Origin: Lachnospiraceae bacterium UBA1760
GTDB lineage: Bacteria; Bacillota; Clostridia; Lachnospirales; Lachnospiraceae
Assembly: GCA_002314775.1 (NCBI GenBank)
Contig: DCHE01000083.1
Location: forward strand, 1 to 20,596
Length of the DNA: 20,596 nucleotides
Direction of reading: 5' to 3'
The notes beneath the pieces were generated by a model that searched no databases, was not told the origin of the DNA, and was given only the letters and a program-made list of their open reading frames with translations. The position numbers and the translations under genes were made by a program. Each line of letters opens with the position of its first letter. Positions within the stretch are counted from its first letter, which is position 1. This document shows, piece by piece, positions 6,598 through 14,308 of this stretch.

Positions 6598-7917
6598 ATG
6601 GGATTATTTACGTTCAAGGGTGGTATACATCCCAACGACGGAAAGAAGCTTAGCATGGATAAGGAAATAGTAAAACTAGATCCTAAATCGCCACTGGTAT
6701 TCCCACTCAGCCAGCACATTGGTGCACCGGCAAAACCACTTGTTAAAAAGGGAGACAGGGTTTTGGTTGGACAAAAGATTGCTGAGGCCGGGGGATTCGT
6801 ATCGGCGAATATTCATTCATCAGTTTCAGGAACCGTCAAGGGAATAGAGACAAGACTCACACCAGGCGGAAGCAGGGTGAACTCAATAGTAATTGAGAAT
6901 GATGAGAAGTATGAGGAAGTGGATTTCAAGGCTAATACAAAGCCGCTTGAAGAGCTTTCAAGGGAAGATATTATTAACATTATTAAGGAAGCCGGAATTG
7001 TTGGTATGGGAGGTGCCGGATTCCCAACACATGTTAAGCTCTCTCCAAAGAATAAAGATGATATTGACAGAATCATCGTAAATGGTGCCGAGTGTGAGCC
7101 ATATCTTACCTCGGACTACAGAAGAATGATAGAGACTCCTGAGAAGATTGTTAAGGGACTTAAGATTGTAGTAAGCCTTTTTGATAAGGCCAAGGGAATT
7201 ATTGCAATTGAGGACAATAAGCCGGACGCAATCAAGATTCTAAGGGAAATGGTAAAGGATGAAGAAAAACTCGAGGTGGCTGTGCTTAAGACAAAGTACC
7301 CACAGGGTGCTGAGAGACAGCTTATCTACGCTGCAACAGGAAGATACATTAACTGTAAGATGCTTCCAGCAGACGCAGGCTGTATCGTGAATAACATCGA
7401 TACAATCTACTCAATCTATGAGGCTGTGTACGAGGGAGTTCCTCTTTTCACAAGAGTGGTAACTGTGACTGGTGACAGTATTGCAGATCCTAAGAATTTC
7501 TTAGTAAGACTTGGTACAAATCATCAGGAATTAGTTGATGCAGCAGGCGGATTTAAGACTGAGCCGGCAAAGATTATCTCGGGCGGACCTATGATGGGTA
7601 AGGCAATGTTCTCGCTTGATGTGCCTATAGTTAAGGGTTCATCAGCCATCCTTTGTCTCTCAAGGGATGCAGTAGCAGAGTCAGAGCCAACAGACTGTAT
7701 CAAGTGTGGAAGATGCGTTTCAATCTGTCCTGGAAGAGTAATTCCTAGCCAGCTGGCTGATATGGCTGAGGCAGGGGAGATAGATAAGTTTGTTGCTAAT
7801 AACGGTATGGAATGCTGTGAGTGTGGCTGCTGTTCATTTATATGTCCGGCAAAGAGACATTTGACACAGACCATCGCTGGTACAAGAAAGCTTGTACTTG
7901 CCAATAAAAAGAAATAG
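6598..7917 (+). CDS. rnfC: Rnf complex subunit C (NADH-interacting)
   Basis: This 439-aa peripheral subunit of the ferredoxin:NAD+ oxidoreductase sits on the cytoplasmic face and passes electrons to NAD+. The N-terminus has the RnfC barrel-sandwich signature GGIHPNDGKKLS. A Nqo1-like FMN/NAD-binding domain contains the glycine-rich GMGGAGFP loop (136-143), and an SLBB-like segment follows. The C-terminal part has two 4Fe-4S motifs: C367-C370-C373-C377P and C406-C409-C412-C416P. The length matches the short, clostridial type of RnfC without the alanine/lysine-rich tail of some proteobacterial forms. It is the first gene of the operon, with its own promoter, and rnfD follows 12 nt downstream. 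No residue appears to be missing. Confidence 0.97.
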   Translation: MGLFTFKGGIHPNDGKKLSMDKEIVKLDPKSPLVFPLSQHIGAPAKPLVKKGDRVLVGQKIAEAGGFVSANIHSSVSGTVKGIETRLTPGGSRVNSIVIENDEKYEEVDFKANTKPLEELSREDIINIIKEAGIVGMGGAGFPTHVKLSPKNKDDIDRIIVNGAECEPYLTSDYRRMIETPEKIVKGLKIVVSLFDKAKGIIAIEDNKPDAIKILREMVKDEEKLEVAVLKTKYPQGAERQLIYAATGRYINCKMLPADAGCIVNNIDTIYSIYEAVYEGVPLFTRVVTVTGDSIADPKNFLVRLGTNHQELVDAAGGFKTEPAKIISGGPMMGKAMFSLDVPIVKGSSAILCLSRDAVAESEPTDCIKCGRCVSICPGRVIPSQLADMAEAGEIDKFVANNGMECCECGCCSFICPAKRHLTQTIAGTRKLVLANKKK

Positions 7918-7929
7918 GAGGTAGAAGTA

Positions 7930-9540
7930 ATGAGTGAATCAAAATTCAAGGTATCTGCTTCGCCTCATATCAGAGACTGGCGCAGTACAACAGATATCAT
8001 GCTGGATGTAATAATTGCACTTCTTCCAGCAGCCGCAGTAGGAGTTTTTAACTTTGGATTAAATGCATTTTTACTGATACTTGTTTGTATCGTTTCGTGC
8101 ATGCTATCCGAGTATTTCTCAGAAAAGGCATTTAAAAAGAAAAATACAGTGAGAGATTTAAGTGCTGCACTTACAGGCTTGCTTCTCGCACTTAACCTTC
8201 CACCGGAGCTTCCACTTTGGATGGCAATGGTAGGTTCGGTATTTGCAATCGTAGTAGTTAAGCAGATGTTCGGTGGAATCGGACAGAACTTCATGAACCC
8301 AGCCCTTGCTGGTAGATGCTTCCTTATGATTTCATTTGTAGGAAGAATGACAAGCTTTACCTACGACGGAGTTACAACAGCGACTCCACTTTACAACTTA
8401 AAGACTGGTGCCGAGACAGACCTTCTTTCAATGTTCATTGGAAATGAAGCTGGTACAATCGGTGAGACCTCTGCTTTAGCACTTCTCGCGGGAGCTATCT
8501 ACCTTCTTGCAAGAAAGGTAATAAGCTTTAGAATTCCAGTATTTTATATTGCAACTTTTGCAATTTTAGTTGGAATTTATGCATTTACAGGACTTAATCT
8601 GGATGCTTGCAATGCTGGAGTATTTGTACTCAAGGAAATCTGTGGTGGTGGACTTATGCTTGGTGCATTTTTCATGGCTACTGATTATGTTACATCACCA
8701 ATCACAGATGCTGGAAAGGTTGTTTACGGTATATTGCTCGGACTTCTTACATTTGTTCTTAGAATTTATGGAAGCTCGGCAGAGGGCGTAAGCTACGCAA
8801 TTATTATCAGTAACCTTCTTGTTCCACTTATTGAGATGGTTACAAAGCCAAAGGCATTTGGTGCGGGCTTTGAGAATAAGCCGCTTTCCGAAAATATGGG
8901 AAGAGATAAGGGCGAGAAGAAGGATAAGGAGACAATAGGAAAGGTTGTATTTGCAATCTGCCTTATCGGTATTATCGCAGGCTGCTTACTTGGTGCAGTT
9001 TATAACATTACCAAGGAACCAATCGCAAATACCAAGGAGAAGAACAAGCTTGCTTCTTATAAGGAGGTTCTTAAGGATGCAAATGACTTCCCTGCAGAGA
9101 CTGCATCGGCAGAGGACATTGCAAAGGTGGTTGCCGAGTCAGGCATTTCCGGAACAGTTATAAATGAGGTTGTAAGTGGCAAGGATGCATCGGGAAATGT
9201 TGTTGGTTACGTTGTGGTTGTAACTACACATGATGGTTATGCTGGAGATATTCAGATGGCCGTTGGTCTTGATACCAAGGGAGTGGTTACCGGAATTTCA
9301 ATGCTTACAATCAATGAGACAGCAGGACTTGGTAAGAATGCAAAGGATGATCCAAGCTTCGCAGCACAGTATGTTGGAAAGGATGTTGATCAATTTGCAG
9401 TTACTAAGAATGAGCCAGCAGCAGACACTGAAATTAAGGCGATTTCTGGTGCAACAATAACCTCTAAGGCAGTGACAAATGCTGTTAATACTGCAAAGTA
9501 TTATATAAAGAATATGGCAGGAGGTGGCGCAAATGAGTAA
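7930..9540 (+). CDS. rnfDG: Fused Rnf subunits D and G
   Basis: This 536-aa membrane protein contains two Rnf subunits in one frame. Residues 1-315 are RnfD: about nine to ten membrane helices, GGIGQNFMNPALAGR (115-129), and the flavinylation motif TTATPL with T152 as the expected covalent FMN site. A charged linker (about 316-336, rich in Lys/Glu/Asp) leads to RnfG: one membrane helix (about 338-357), ITKEPI, an extracytoplasmic FMN-binding domain, and the second flavinylation motif SGAT with T509. Both subunits are normally separate (about 310 and 200 residues). RnfD's C-terminus and RnfG's N-terminus should both be cytoplasmic, so the fusion fits membrane topology. No stop or internal ribosome site with ATG was seen at the junction. 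An AGGAGG site precedes the ATG, and the 3' end overlaps rnfE by 8 nt. Confidence 0.93.
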   Translation: MSESKFKVSASPHIRDWRSTTDIMLDVIIALLPAAAVGVFNFGLNAFLLILVCIVSCMLSEYFSEKAFKKKNTVRDLSAALTGLLLALNLPPELPLWMAMVGSVFAIVVVKQMFGGIGQNFMNPALAGRCFLMISFVGRMTSFTYDGVTTATPLYNLKTGAETDLLSMFIGNEAGTIGETSALALLAGAIYLLARKVISFRIPVFYIATFAILVGIYAFTGLNLDACNAGVFVLKEICGGGLMLGAFFMATDYVTSPITDAGKVVYGILLGLLTFVLRIYGSSAEGVSYAIIISNLLVPLIEMVTKPKAFGAGFENKPLSENMGRDKGEKKDKETIGKVVFAICLIGIIAGCLLGAVYNITKEPIANTKEKNKLASYKEVLKDANDFPAETASAEDIAKVVAESGISGTVINEVVSGKDASGNVVGYVVVVTTHDGYAGDIQMAVGLDTKGVVTGISMLTINETAGLGKNAKDDPSFAAQYVGKDVDQFAVTKNEPAADTEIKAISGATITSKAVTNAVNTAKYYIKNMAGGGANE

Positions 9541-10423
9541 ATGTATGGAAAGACTTTACAATGGTATTGTAAAAGAAAACCCAACCTTTGTTCAGATGCT
9601 CGGTATGTGTCCGACACTCGCCGTAACCTCATCTGCAATAAATGGTTTTGGTATGGGTATTGCAACAACTGCAGTACTTGTTATGAGTAATCTTATGATT
9701 TCGCTCCTTAGAAAGGTTATTCCTGATAAGGTAAGAATTCCTGCCTTCATTACAATCATTGCATCCTTCGTTACCATCGTAGGATTCCTGATGGAGGCAT
9801 ACACACCAGCACTTTACGAGAGCTTAGGTGTATTTATATCACTCATCGTTGTTAACTGTATCATCCTCGGAAGAGCAGAGGCTTATGCTTCAAAGAATCC
9901 GGTACTTCCATCTATCTTTGACGGTATTGGAATGGGCCTTGGATTTACACTTGGACTTACAGTTATTGGTACAATAAGAGAGTTAATCGGAGCTGGAACA
10001 ATATTTGGCTTCGAGGTTACAAAGAATCTGTTTGATCCGATTGCAATATTTACAGCAAGCCCTGGAGCATTTTTCGTGCTTGCATTTATCATTGCATTTA
10101 TCAATAGCAGAGCAATCAAGAAGGCTAAGAAAAATGGCGAGAAGGCTAAGCTTTGTTCAATCGCTGACTGTGCAGCCTGTGGTAATGTAATGTGTCAGGG
10201 AAGAGTTGCTACAGTGAAGGCTGAGGCAGCTGAGGTAGCTGATAAGGCTACAGTGAAGGCAGAGAAACCTGCAGAGAAGTTAGCAGAGAAACCTGCAGAG
10301 AAGTTAGCAGAGAAACCTGCAGAGAAGCCAGCTGAGAAGACATCAGATAATGCTGAGAAGCCTGCTGAAACAACAGAGGTTCTCATGAAGCCTAAAAAAG
10401 ATAGCGGAAAGGAGGCAGAATAA
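9533..10423 (+). CDS. rnfE: Rnf complex subunit E with cysteine and AEKP-repeat tail
   Basis: This 296-aa protein has a normal RnfE core (about 1-200) with six membrane helices. Cys26 in MLGMCPTLAV and Cys109 in VVNCIILGRAEA are the pair expected to share the intramembrane Fe-S cluster with RnfA. After the last helix and a basic KKAKKNGEK stretch comes a C-x4-C-x2-C-x4-C cluster (C208, C213, C216, C221), then about 75 hydrophilic residues made largely of AEKPAEKL-type repeats. RnfE usually ends near 200-230 residues, so the tail is extra; it should be cytoplasmic. The start at 9533 has AGGAGG about 9 nt upstream; an in-frame GTG at 9524 overlaps that spacing and is less likely. The stop overlaps the rnfA start by one base. 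Confidence 0.95.
   Translation: MSKCMERLYNGIVKENPTFVQMLGMCPTLAVTSSAINGFGMGIATTAVLVMSNLMISLLRKVIPDKVRIPAFITIIASFVTIVGFLMEAYTPALYESLGVFISLIVVNCIILGRAEAYASKNPVLPSIFDGIGMGLGFTLGLTVIGTIRELIGAGTIFGFEVTKNLFDPIAIFTASPGAFFVLAFIIAFINSRAIKKAKKNGEKAKLCSIADCAACGNVMCQGRVATVKAEAAEVADKATVKAEKPAEKLAEKPAEKLAEKPAEKPAEKTSDNAEKPAETTEVLMKPKKDSGKEAE
10259..10330 (+). repeat. 24-bp tandem repeats in the rnfE tail
   Basis: The unit GCAGAGAAACCTGCAGAGAA + GTTA occurs at 10259-10282 and 10283-10306 identically, and at 10307-10330 with only the last three bases changed. Each unit encodes AEKPAEKL. The 14-mer GCTACAGTGAAGGC also occurs twice just before (10208-10221 and 10247-10260). Being a multiple of three, copy-number change would keep the frame. 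Confidence 0.85.
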
Positions 10424-10995
10424 TGAATATATTTTTATTTGCTATTTCCGCAGCACTTGTGAATAACGTTGTACTTGTACAGTTCCAGGGTATCTGCCCA
10501 TTCATAGGTGTTTCGAAGAACACAAAGACTGCAGCCGGAATGGGTGCAGCGGTTATATTCGTAATGACGCTTGCGTCAACAGTTACAAGTCTCATATATT
10601 ATTATGTTCTTGCTCCACTTGGACTTGAATATCTTAATACGATAGCATTTATCTTAGTAATTGCTGGACTTGTTCAGTTCGTTGAGATGTTCCTTAAGAA
10701 GAAGATGCCTCCGCTTTATGAATCACTTGGAGTATTTCTTCCGCTTATCACAACTAACTGTGCTGTACTTGGTATAGCAATCAACAACATTAAGAGTGAA
10801 TACTCAGTTGGACAGAGTATATTAAATGGATGCTTTTCAGCATGCGGTTTTGCTATTTCAATCATAATTCTTGCAAGTATAAGAGAGAAGATGGAGCACA
10901 ATAAGGTGCCTGAGTCATTTAAGGGTGCACCACTTGTTCTTCTTGCAGCAGGTCTTATGGCCATGGCATTCAACGGCTTTGCCGGACTTATGTAA
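10423..10995 (+). CDS. rnfA: Rnf complex subunit A
   Basis: This 190-aa membrane protein has six helices and is homologous to RnfE with inverted topology. Cys25 in QGICPFIGV and Cys113 in TTNCAVLGIA are the conserved pair for the shared intramembrane Fe-S centre. The motif PPLYESLGVFLPLITTNC is diagnostic for RnfA/NqrE-type proteins. The length is typical. A GGAGG site sits in the end of rnfE and the ATG overlaps the rnfE stop by one base, so translation is coupled. rnfB follows after 12 nt. No anomalies were seen. Confidence 0.97.
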   Translation: MNIFLFAISAALVNNVVLVQFQGICPFIGVSKNTKTAAGMGAAVIFVMTLASTVTSLIYYYVLAPLGLEYLNTIAFILVIAGLVQFVEMFLKKKMPPLYESLGVFLPLITTNCAVLGIAINNIKSEYSVGQSILNGCFSACGFAISIIILASIREKMEHNKVPESFKGAPLVLLAAGLMAMAFNGFAGLM

Positions 10996-11007
10996 GGAGG
11001 TGGGCTG

Positions 11008-11805
11008 ATGAATATTGATATTAATTCAGTTATTATCGCTGCAGTCGTAATTGCAGTGATTGCAATCTTAGTCGGACTTCTCCTTGGAAAGGCCAGTGAG
11101 ATATTCAAGGTAGAGGTTGATGAAAAGCAGATTGCAGTAAGAGAATGCCTTCCAGGAAATAACTGTGGAGCCTGTGGCTTCCCAGGCTGTGACGGACTTG
11201 CAGCAGCGATTGCAAAGGGCGATGCACCTACAAATGCCTGCCCGGTTGGCGGTGATGCAGTAGCAGAAAAGATTGCTGGCATTATGGGCGGTGAGGCTGG
11301 AAAGTCTGAGAAGATGGTAGCCTGTGTAAAGTGTAAGGGTGATTGTGAGAAGGCGATTGATGTTTATGAGTACGTCGGACCAAAGACCTGTAACTTTGCA
11401 ACAAACTCACCTAACAATGGACCAAAGGGCTGCAACTTCGGCTGCCTTGGTTACGGAGAGTGTAAGGCAGTATGTGAGTTCGATGCCATTTCCATAGTTG
11501 ATGGAATTGCAGTGATTGACAGAGATAAATGTAAGGCTTGTGGCAAATGTATCGCAGCCTGCCCAAGACATATCATTTCCATGGTTCCTTACAGTAAGGA
11601 GCACATCATTATGTGTAACTCAAAGGATAAGGGACTTGACGTTAAGAAGGTATGTGCCGCTGGATGTATCGGCTGTACTATGTGTGCAAGAAACTGCCCA
11701 CAGAATGCAATCGATATGGTTGGCAACCTCCCGGTTATTGATTACGAAAAGTGTGATAGCTGTGGAACCTGCGCCTCAAAGTGTCCAGCCAAGACAATTT
11801 CATAA
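11008..11805 (+). CDS. rnfB: Rnf complex subunit B (ferredoxin-accepting)
   Basis: This 265-aa polyferredoxin is anchored by an N-terminal helix (about 7-27) and faces the cytoplasm; it is taken to be the entry point for electrons from reduced ferredoxin. An Fe4S domain has C47-x5-C53-x2-C56-x4-C61 plus C78P. C106, C109 and C113 with C142, C146, C152 and C156 form an extended cysteine region. Three ferredoxin-like motifs follow: C175-C178-C181-C185P, C216/C220-C223-C226-C230P and C249-C252-C255-C259P. This multi-cluster form is the clostridial type. A GGAGGTG site 5 nt before the ATG supports the start. It is the last rnf gene, with a strong terminator 7 nt after the stop. Confidence 0.96.
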   Translation: MNIDINSVIIAAVVIAVIAILVGLLLGKASEIFKVEVDEKQIAVRECLPGNNCGACGFPGCDGLAAAIAKGDAPTNACPVGGDAVAEKIAGIMGGEAGKSEKMVACVKCKGDCEKAIDVYEYVGPKTCNFATNSPNNGPKGCNFGCLGYGECKAVCEFDAISIVDGIAVIDRDKCKACGKCIAACPRHIISMVPYSKEHIIMCNSKDKGLDVKKVCAAGCIGCTMCARNCPQNAIDMVGNLPVIDYEKCDSCGTCASKCPAKTIS

Positions 11806-11812
11806 AAAATTC

Positions 11813-11839
11813 CCGGCGACCTTTGTCGCCGGTTTTTTT
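11813..11839 (+). terminator. Intrinsic terminator of the rnf operon
   Basis: CCGGCGAC (11813-11820) pairs perfectly with GTCGCCGG (11825-11832) around a CTTT loop and is followed by seven T's. This is a textbook rho-independent terminator directly after rnfB. Confidence 0.95.
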
Positions 11840-11845
11840 ATGAAA

Positions 11846-11938
11846 AAGGTAGCGTCGACCTTTTTTAAATTTTCGGGTTTTGTTATAGGTAAAACCTATA
11901 ACAAAACCCAAATTTTAAAAAAAGGTCGACGCTACCTT
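11846..11938. repeat. 93-bp near-perfect palindrome
   Basis: Two 45-nt arms (11846-11890 and 11894-11938) are inverted copies around a 3-nt AAA centre. The outer 15 bp and inner 16 bp are perfect; only 4 mismatches occur, all in the A/T block between. The arms carry an internal GTCGAC and terminal AAGGTAGC/GCTACCTT. It lies between the rnf terminator and the nrdR promoter and encodes nothing plausible. It could be a non-autonomous palindromic element or a transcribed hairpin; no clear target-site duplication is visible. Confidence 0.9.
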
Positions 11939-11940
11939 AA

Positions 11941-11997
11941 ACACAATTTATGCGAATGATTTAAAATGATGTTTAACTTTTACACAATATATGGTAT
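11941..11997 (+). promoter_or_regulatory. NrdR boxes upstream of nrdR
   Basis: The 16-bp site at 11982-11997 (ACACAATATATGGTAT) agrees with the NrdR-box consensus as I know it (acaCwAtATaTwGtgt) at 14 of 16 positions, and it overlaps the -10 of the nrdR promoter. A weaker copy, ACACAATTTATGCGAA, lies at 11941-11956. The starts are 41 bp apart, about four helical turns, which suits the cooperative tandem binding known for NrdR. This points to autoregulation. Confidence 0.6.
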
Positions 11998-12000
11998 AAT
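11972..12000 (+). promoter_or_regulatory. Promoter of nrdR
   Basis: TATAAT at 11995-12000 is preceded by TGG, an extended -10. TTTAAC at 11972-11977 is a weak -35 at 17-nt spacing. The leader to the ATG would be about 35 nt. Confidence 0.65.
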
Positions 12001-12041
12001 TTATGGCTATAAACGTATAAAAAATAAAGGAGATTTATCGT

Positions 12042-12491
12042 ATGAAGTGTCCATTTTGTTATGAAGAAAATACAAGAGTAATAGATTCAAGACCTGCAGA
12101 GGATGGCAGCTCAATCAGAAGAAGAAGACAGTGTGATGCATGTGGAAAGAGATTCACAACCTACGAGAAGGTTGAGACAATTCCACTTATCGTAATTAAG
12201 AAGGACAAGGTTAGAGAGGCTTACGACAGATCAAAGATTGAGTCGGGCGTTGTTAAGTCCTGCCACAAGAGACCAGTTTCAATTGACCAGATTGAGACCT
12301 GCGTTGATGAGATTGAAAATGAAATCTTCAACAAGGAGCTTAGAGAAATCGAGAGCACTGAAATTGGTGAAATCGTAATGGACAAGATTAAGAATCTTGA
12401 TGCAGTTGCATATGTTAGATTTGCGTCTGTTTATAGAGAGTTCAAGGATGTCAATACCTTCATGGACGAGTTGAAGAAGATACTTAACTAG
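12042..12491 (+). CDS. nrdR: Transcriptional repressor NrdR
   Basis: This 149-aa repressor of ribonucleotide reductase genes has an N-terminal zinc ribbon (C3-x2-C6 and C31-x2-C34, with RRRRQCDACGKRF) followed by an ATP-cone domain (about 49-139) that senses ATP/dATP. The length is standard for the family. AAAGGAG lies 9 nt before the ATG. The gene has its own promoter, overlapped by an NrdR box, so it probably represses itself. No ribonucleotide reductase gene is in the window. The following gene starts 43 nt downstream and may be co-transcribed. Confidence 0.97.
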   Translation: MKCPFCYEENTRVIDSRPAEDGSSIRRRRQCDACGKRFTTYEKVETIPLIVIKKDKVREAYDRSKIESGVVKSCHKRPVSIDQIETCVDEIENEIFNKELREIESTEIGEIVMDKIKNLDAVAYVRFASVYREFKDVNTFMDELKKILN

Positions 12492-12534
12492 CACAAAAGG
12501 ATTTTGGAAAACAGAGTCCTATTAAGGGGAAGTT

Positions 12535-13155
12535 ATGCAGGAAGCTTACAAGGCACTTGTAAAAGAGGGTGTCGGAGAGATTGTAGAGAAAAAATCAAGA
12601 TTCATAGGCTATGCCTTTTCAGTTGAAACAGAGGAGGAGGCATTTAAGAGGATTGAGGAGATAAGGAAGAAGCACTATGATGCAAGACATAATTGTTATG
12701 CCTTTTCCATTGGAACTGGGCTTCCAACCCTCAGGTTTTCAGACGACGGCGAGCCTCAGGGCACAGCAGGCAAGCCGATTCTTGAGGTTATAAATGGCTC
12801 CGAGATTAAGAACATTCTTATAGTTGTAACAAGATATTTCGGTGGCACCTTGCTTGGCACTGGCGGACTTATCAGGGCCTACACTGATGCCTCCAAGGAG
12901 GCACTTGCTAACAGCGAGATAAGAGTGAGAAGAAAACTTAGTCAGCTTATGGTGGAGACAAACTATTCAGATTCGGGAAGGGTTCAGTATATTCTTGCGA
13001 ACACTGACTGTGAGATAGTTGAGACTGAGTACGGTGGAAGTGTTCTTTTTACCGTAAATGTTCCAACAGAACTTGAAGAAAGGCTTACAAAGGATATAGT
13101 CAATCAGACCTCTGCAAGAGCGACTGTTGAAAAGCTTGATGAGATATTTGGATGA
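12535..13155 (+). CDS. YigZ/IMPACT-family protein
   Basis: This 206-aa cytoplasmic protein has the IMPACT/UPF0029 N-terminal domain (about 15-125) with its hallmark segments KKSRFIGY, DARHNCYAF (49-57), DDGEPQGTAGKP (70-81) and VVTRYFGGTLLGTGGL (97-112), followed by a DUF1949-type C-terminal domain (about 140-200). Bacterial members are widespread and linked to translation or nucleic-acid binding, but without an agreed biochemical role. Size and domain order are normal. AAGGGGA lies 5 nt before the ATG. It follows nrdR in the same direction with no terminator between, so co-transcription is likely. It ends at a terminator shared with the convergent ABC operon. Confidence 0.93.
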   Translation: MQEAYKALVKEGVGEIVEKKSRFIGYAFSVETEEEAFKRIEEIRKKHYDARHNCYAFSIGTGLPTLRFSDDGEPQGTAGKPILEVINGSEIKNILIVVTRYFGGTLLGTGGLIRAYTDASKEALANSEIRVRRKLSQLMVETNYSDSGRVQYILANTDCEIVETEYGGSVLFTVNVPTELEERLTKDIVNQTSARATVEKLDEIFG

Positions 13156-13214
13156 TAATGAATAGAGAGTATATCAAGAATATATAGTGATCAGAATACA
13201 TATATCGTAAAAAA

Positions 13215-13252
13215 TAACAGGGGCTTCATCCTGATTGATGAAGCCCCTGTTA
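13215..13252. terminator. Bidirectional terminator between convergent operons
   Basis: A perfect 16-bp stem (13215-13230 with 13237-13252) has a 6-nt loop and a GGGGCTTCATC core. Read on the minus strand it ends in TTATTTTTT, a strong terminator for the ABC operon. On the plus strand the tail TCATTTTA is weaker but adequate for yigZ. Confidence 0.9.
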
Positions 13253-13257
13253 TCATT

Positions 13258-14295
13258 TTATAGATAGCTTGTTGGAAAGAATCTTGCGATAAAACCAAGA
13301 GTGGAAGAAAAGCCAGTCACATCAAAGAAGATTCCACCAAATATAATCATTAGAATAATATATACCGGAAGCACCTTCGAAAAGACGGTGCTTTTTCTTA
13401 TTATGAAGCCGCAAACCAGGGCAAGTGCAATCATACACAGAGTATAAATTGAAAGCTCAAAAATTACCCTCTTAAAAGGCATGACATCTGCAATAATAAC
13501 TGAAACCAGTGATACCAGAAAGGCTGGAATTGAAAATGCAATAACACTGCTAAGTGCAAGTGAAACCATCTTCACAGTAAAGTGAGCATTAAACAGCTTA
13601 TTCTCCCTGTCTATTATAAATGAGAATAGACCGATGAAGGCTGACAGGAAAATCATTAGTCCTGCAATTCTTGTAAATGGAATATTGAGAGCGGTAGGAG
13701 TAGAAAAATCATTTACAGTACCGCTTGAAATATCCTTAATGCTGAAGGGATTTTCACTGTTTTTCGAACTGGTATAGTCTGCTTTTAATTCGGTGAATAA
13801 TTCATCCTGGGAAATACCAGAAAACTCCTCCTTTGATGACAGGTATTCGGCAAGCCTTGCAGGACTTGAAATATCAAATACCAGACCAAATATTATCTCG
13901 TAGGCACTTTTTACAAGCTGAGATGATGGAGTTTTATAAACCATTATTTTATTGGAATAATCCTCCTTACTCACTGATTCAAAAAAACCCTCAGGAATAA
14001 TAAAGCCGAAGGAGGCATCCTTAGCTATAATATCATTTTGCAGCTTTTCGGCAGAATCAACCTCATAAAACTTGAAAATGTGATTGCTTGCTACGAGCCT
14101 TTCGGTCAAAAGTACTGAATTCTCAGAACCCGTATCCTCGTTGTAGATTGCTACACTGATGTAGGCACTCTTTGACGAGGTTGGCGTGAGCCTGTAAAAG
14201 GTTACTAAGGCCGGAAGCACGAAAAGCATAACCATATATAGAGGATGCTTGAAGCATCTCTTCATAAATATCTTAATTCTTCTGAAGAAAATCAT
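13258..14295 (-). CDS. ABC-2 type permease (second of pair)
   Basis: This 345-aa membrane protein fits the ABC-2 exporter architecture: a basic N-terminus (FFRRIKIFMKRCFKHP), one membrane helix near 17-34, a large extracytoplasmic domain of about 170 residues, then about five membrane helices and a short tail. It resembles the upstream permease in plan but is clearly diverged, so the two probably form a heterodimer energised by the ATPase at 15405-16091. The start at 14295 was chosen because GGAGG lies 5 nt upstream; an upstream GTG at 14301 would overlap that site. It is the last gene of the minus-strand operon, ending 6 nt before the shared terminator. The substrate is unknown; drug, peptide or lipid export are all possible. 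Confidence 0.85.
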   Translation of the reverse strand: MIFFRRIKIFMKRCFKHPLYMVMLFVLPALVTFYRLTPTSSKSAYISVAIYNEDTGSENSVLLTERLVASNHIFKFYEVDSAEKLQNDIIAKDASFGFIIPEGFFESVSKEDYSNKIMVYKTPSSQLVKSAYEIIFGLVFDISSPARLAEYLSSKEEFSGISQDELFTELKADYTSSKNSENPFSIKDISSGTVNDFSTPTALNIPFTRIAGLMIFLSAFIGLFSFIIDRENKLFNAHFTVKMVSLALSSVIAFSIPAFLVSLVSVIIADVMPFKRVIFELSIYTLCMIALALVCGFIIRKSTVFSKVLPVYIILMIIFGGIFFDVTGFSSTLGFIARFFPTSYL

Positions 14296-14308
14296 ACGCA
14301 CCTCCGAG

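Noticed and set aside
9524..9532. GTG start for rnfE three codons upstream
   Set aside because: It overlaps the spacing of the AGGAGG ribosome site, which suits the ATG at 9533.
11516..11959. Open frame of 147 codons overlapping rnfB and the palindrome
   Set aside because: It is a different frame of rnfB that then reads the terminator and palindrome; no ribosome site or family pattern.
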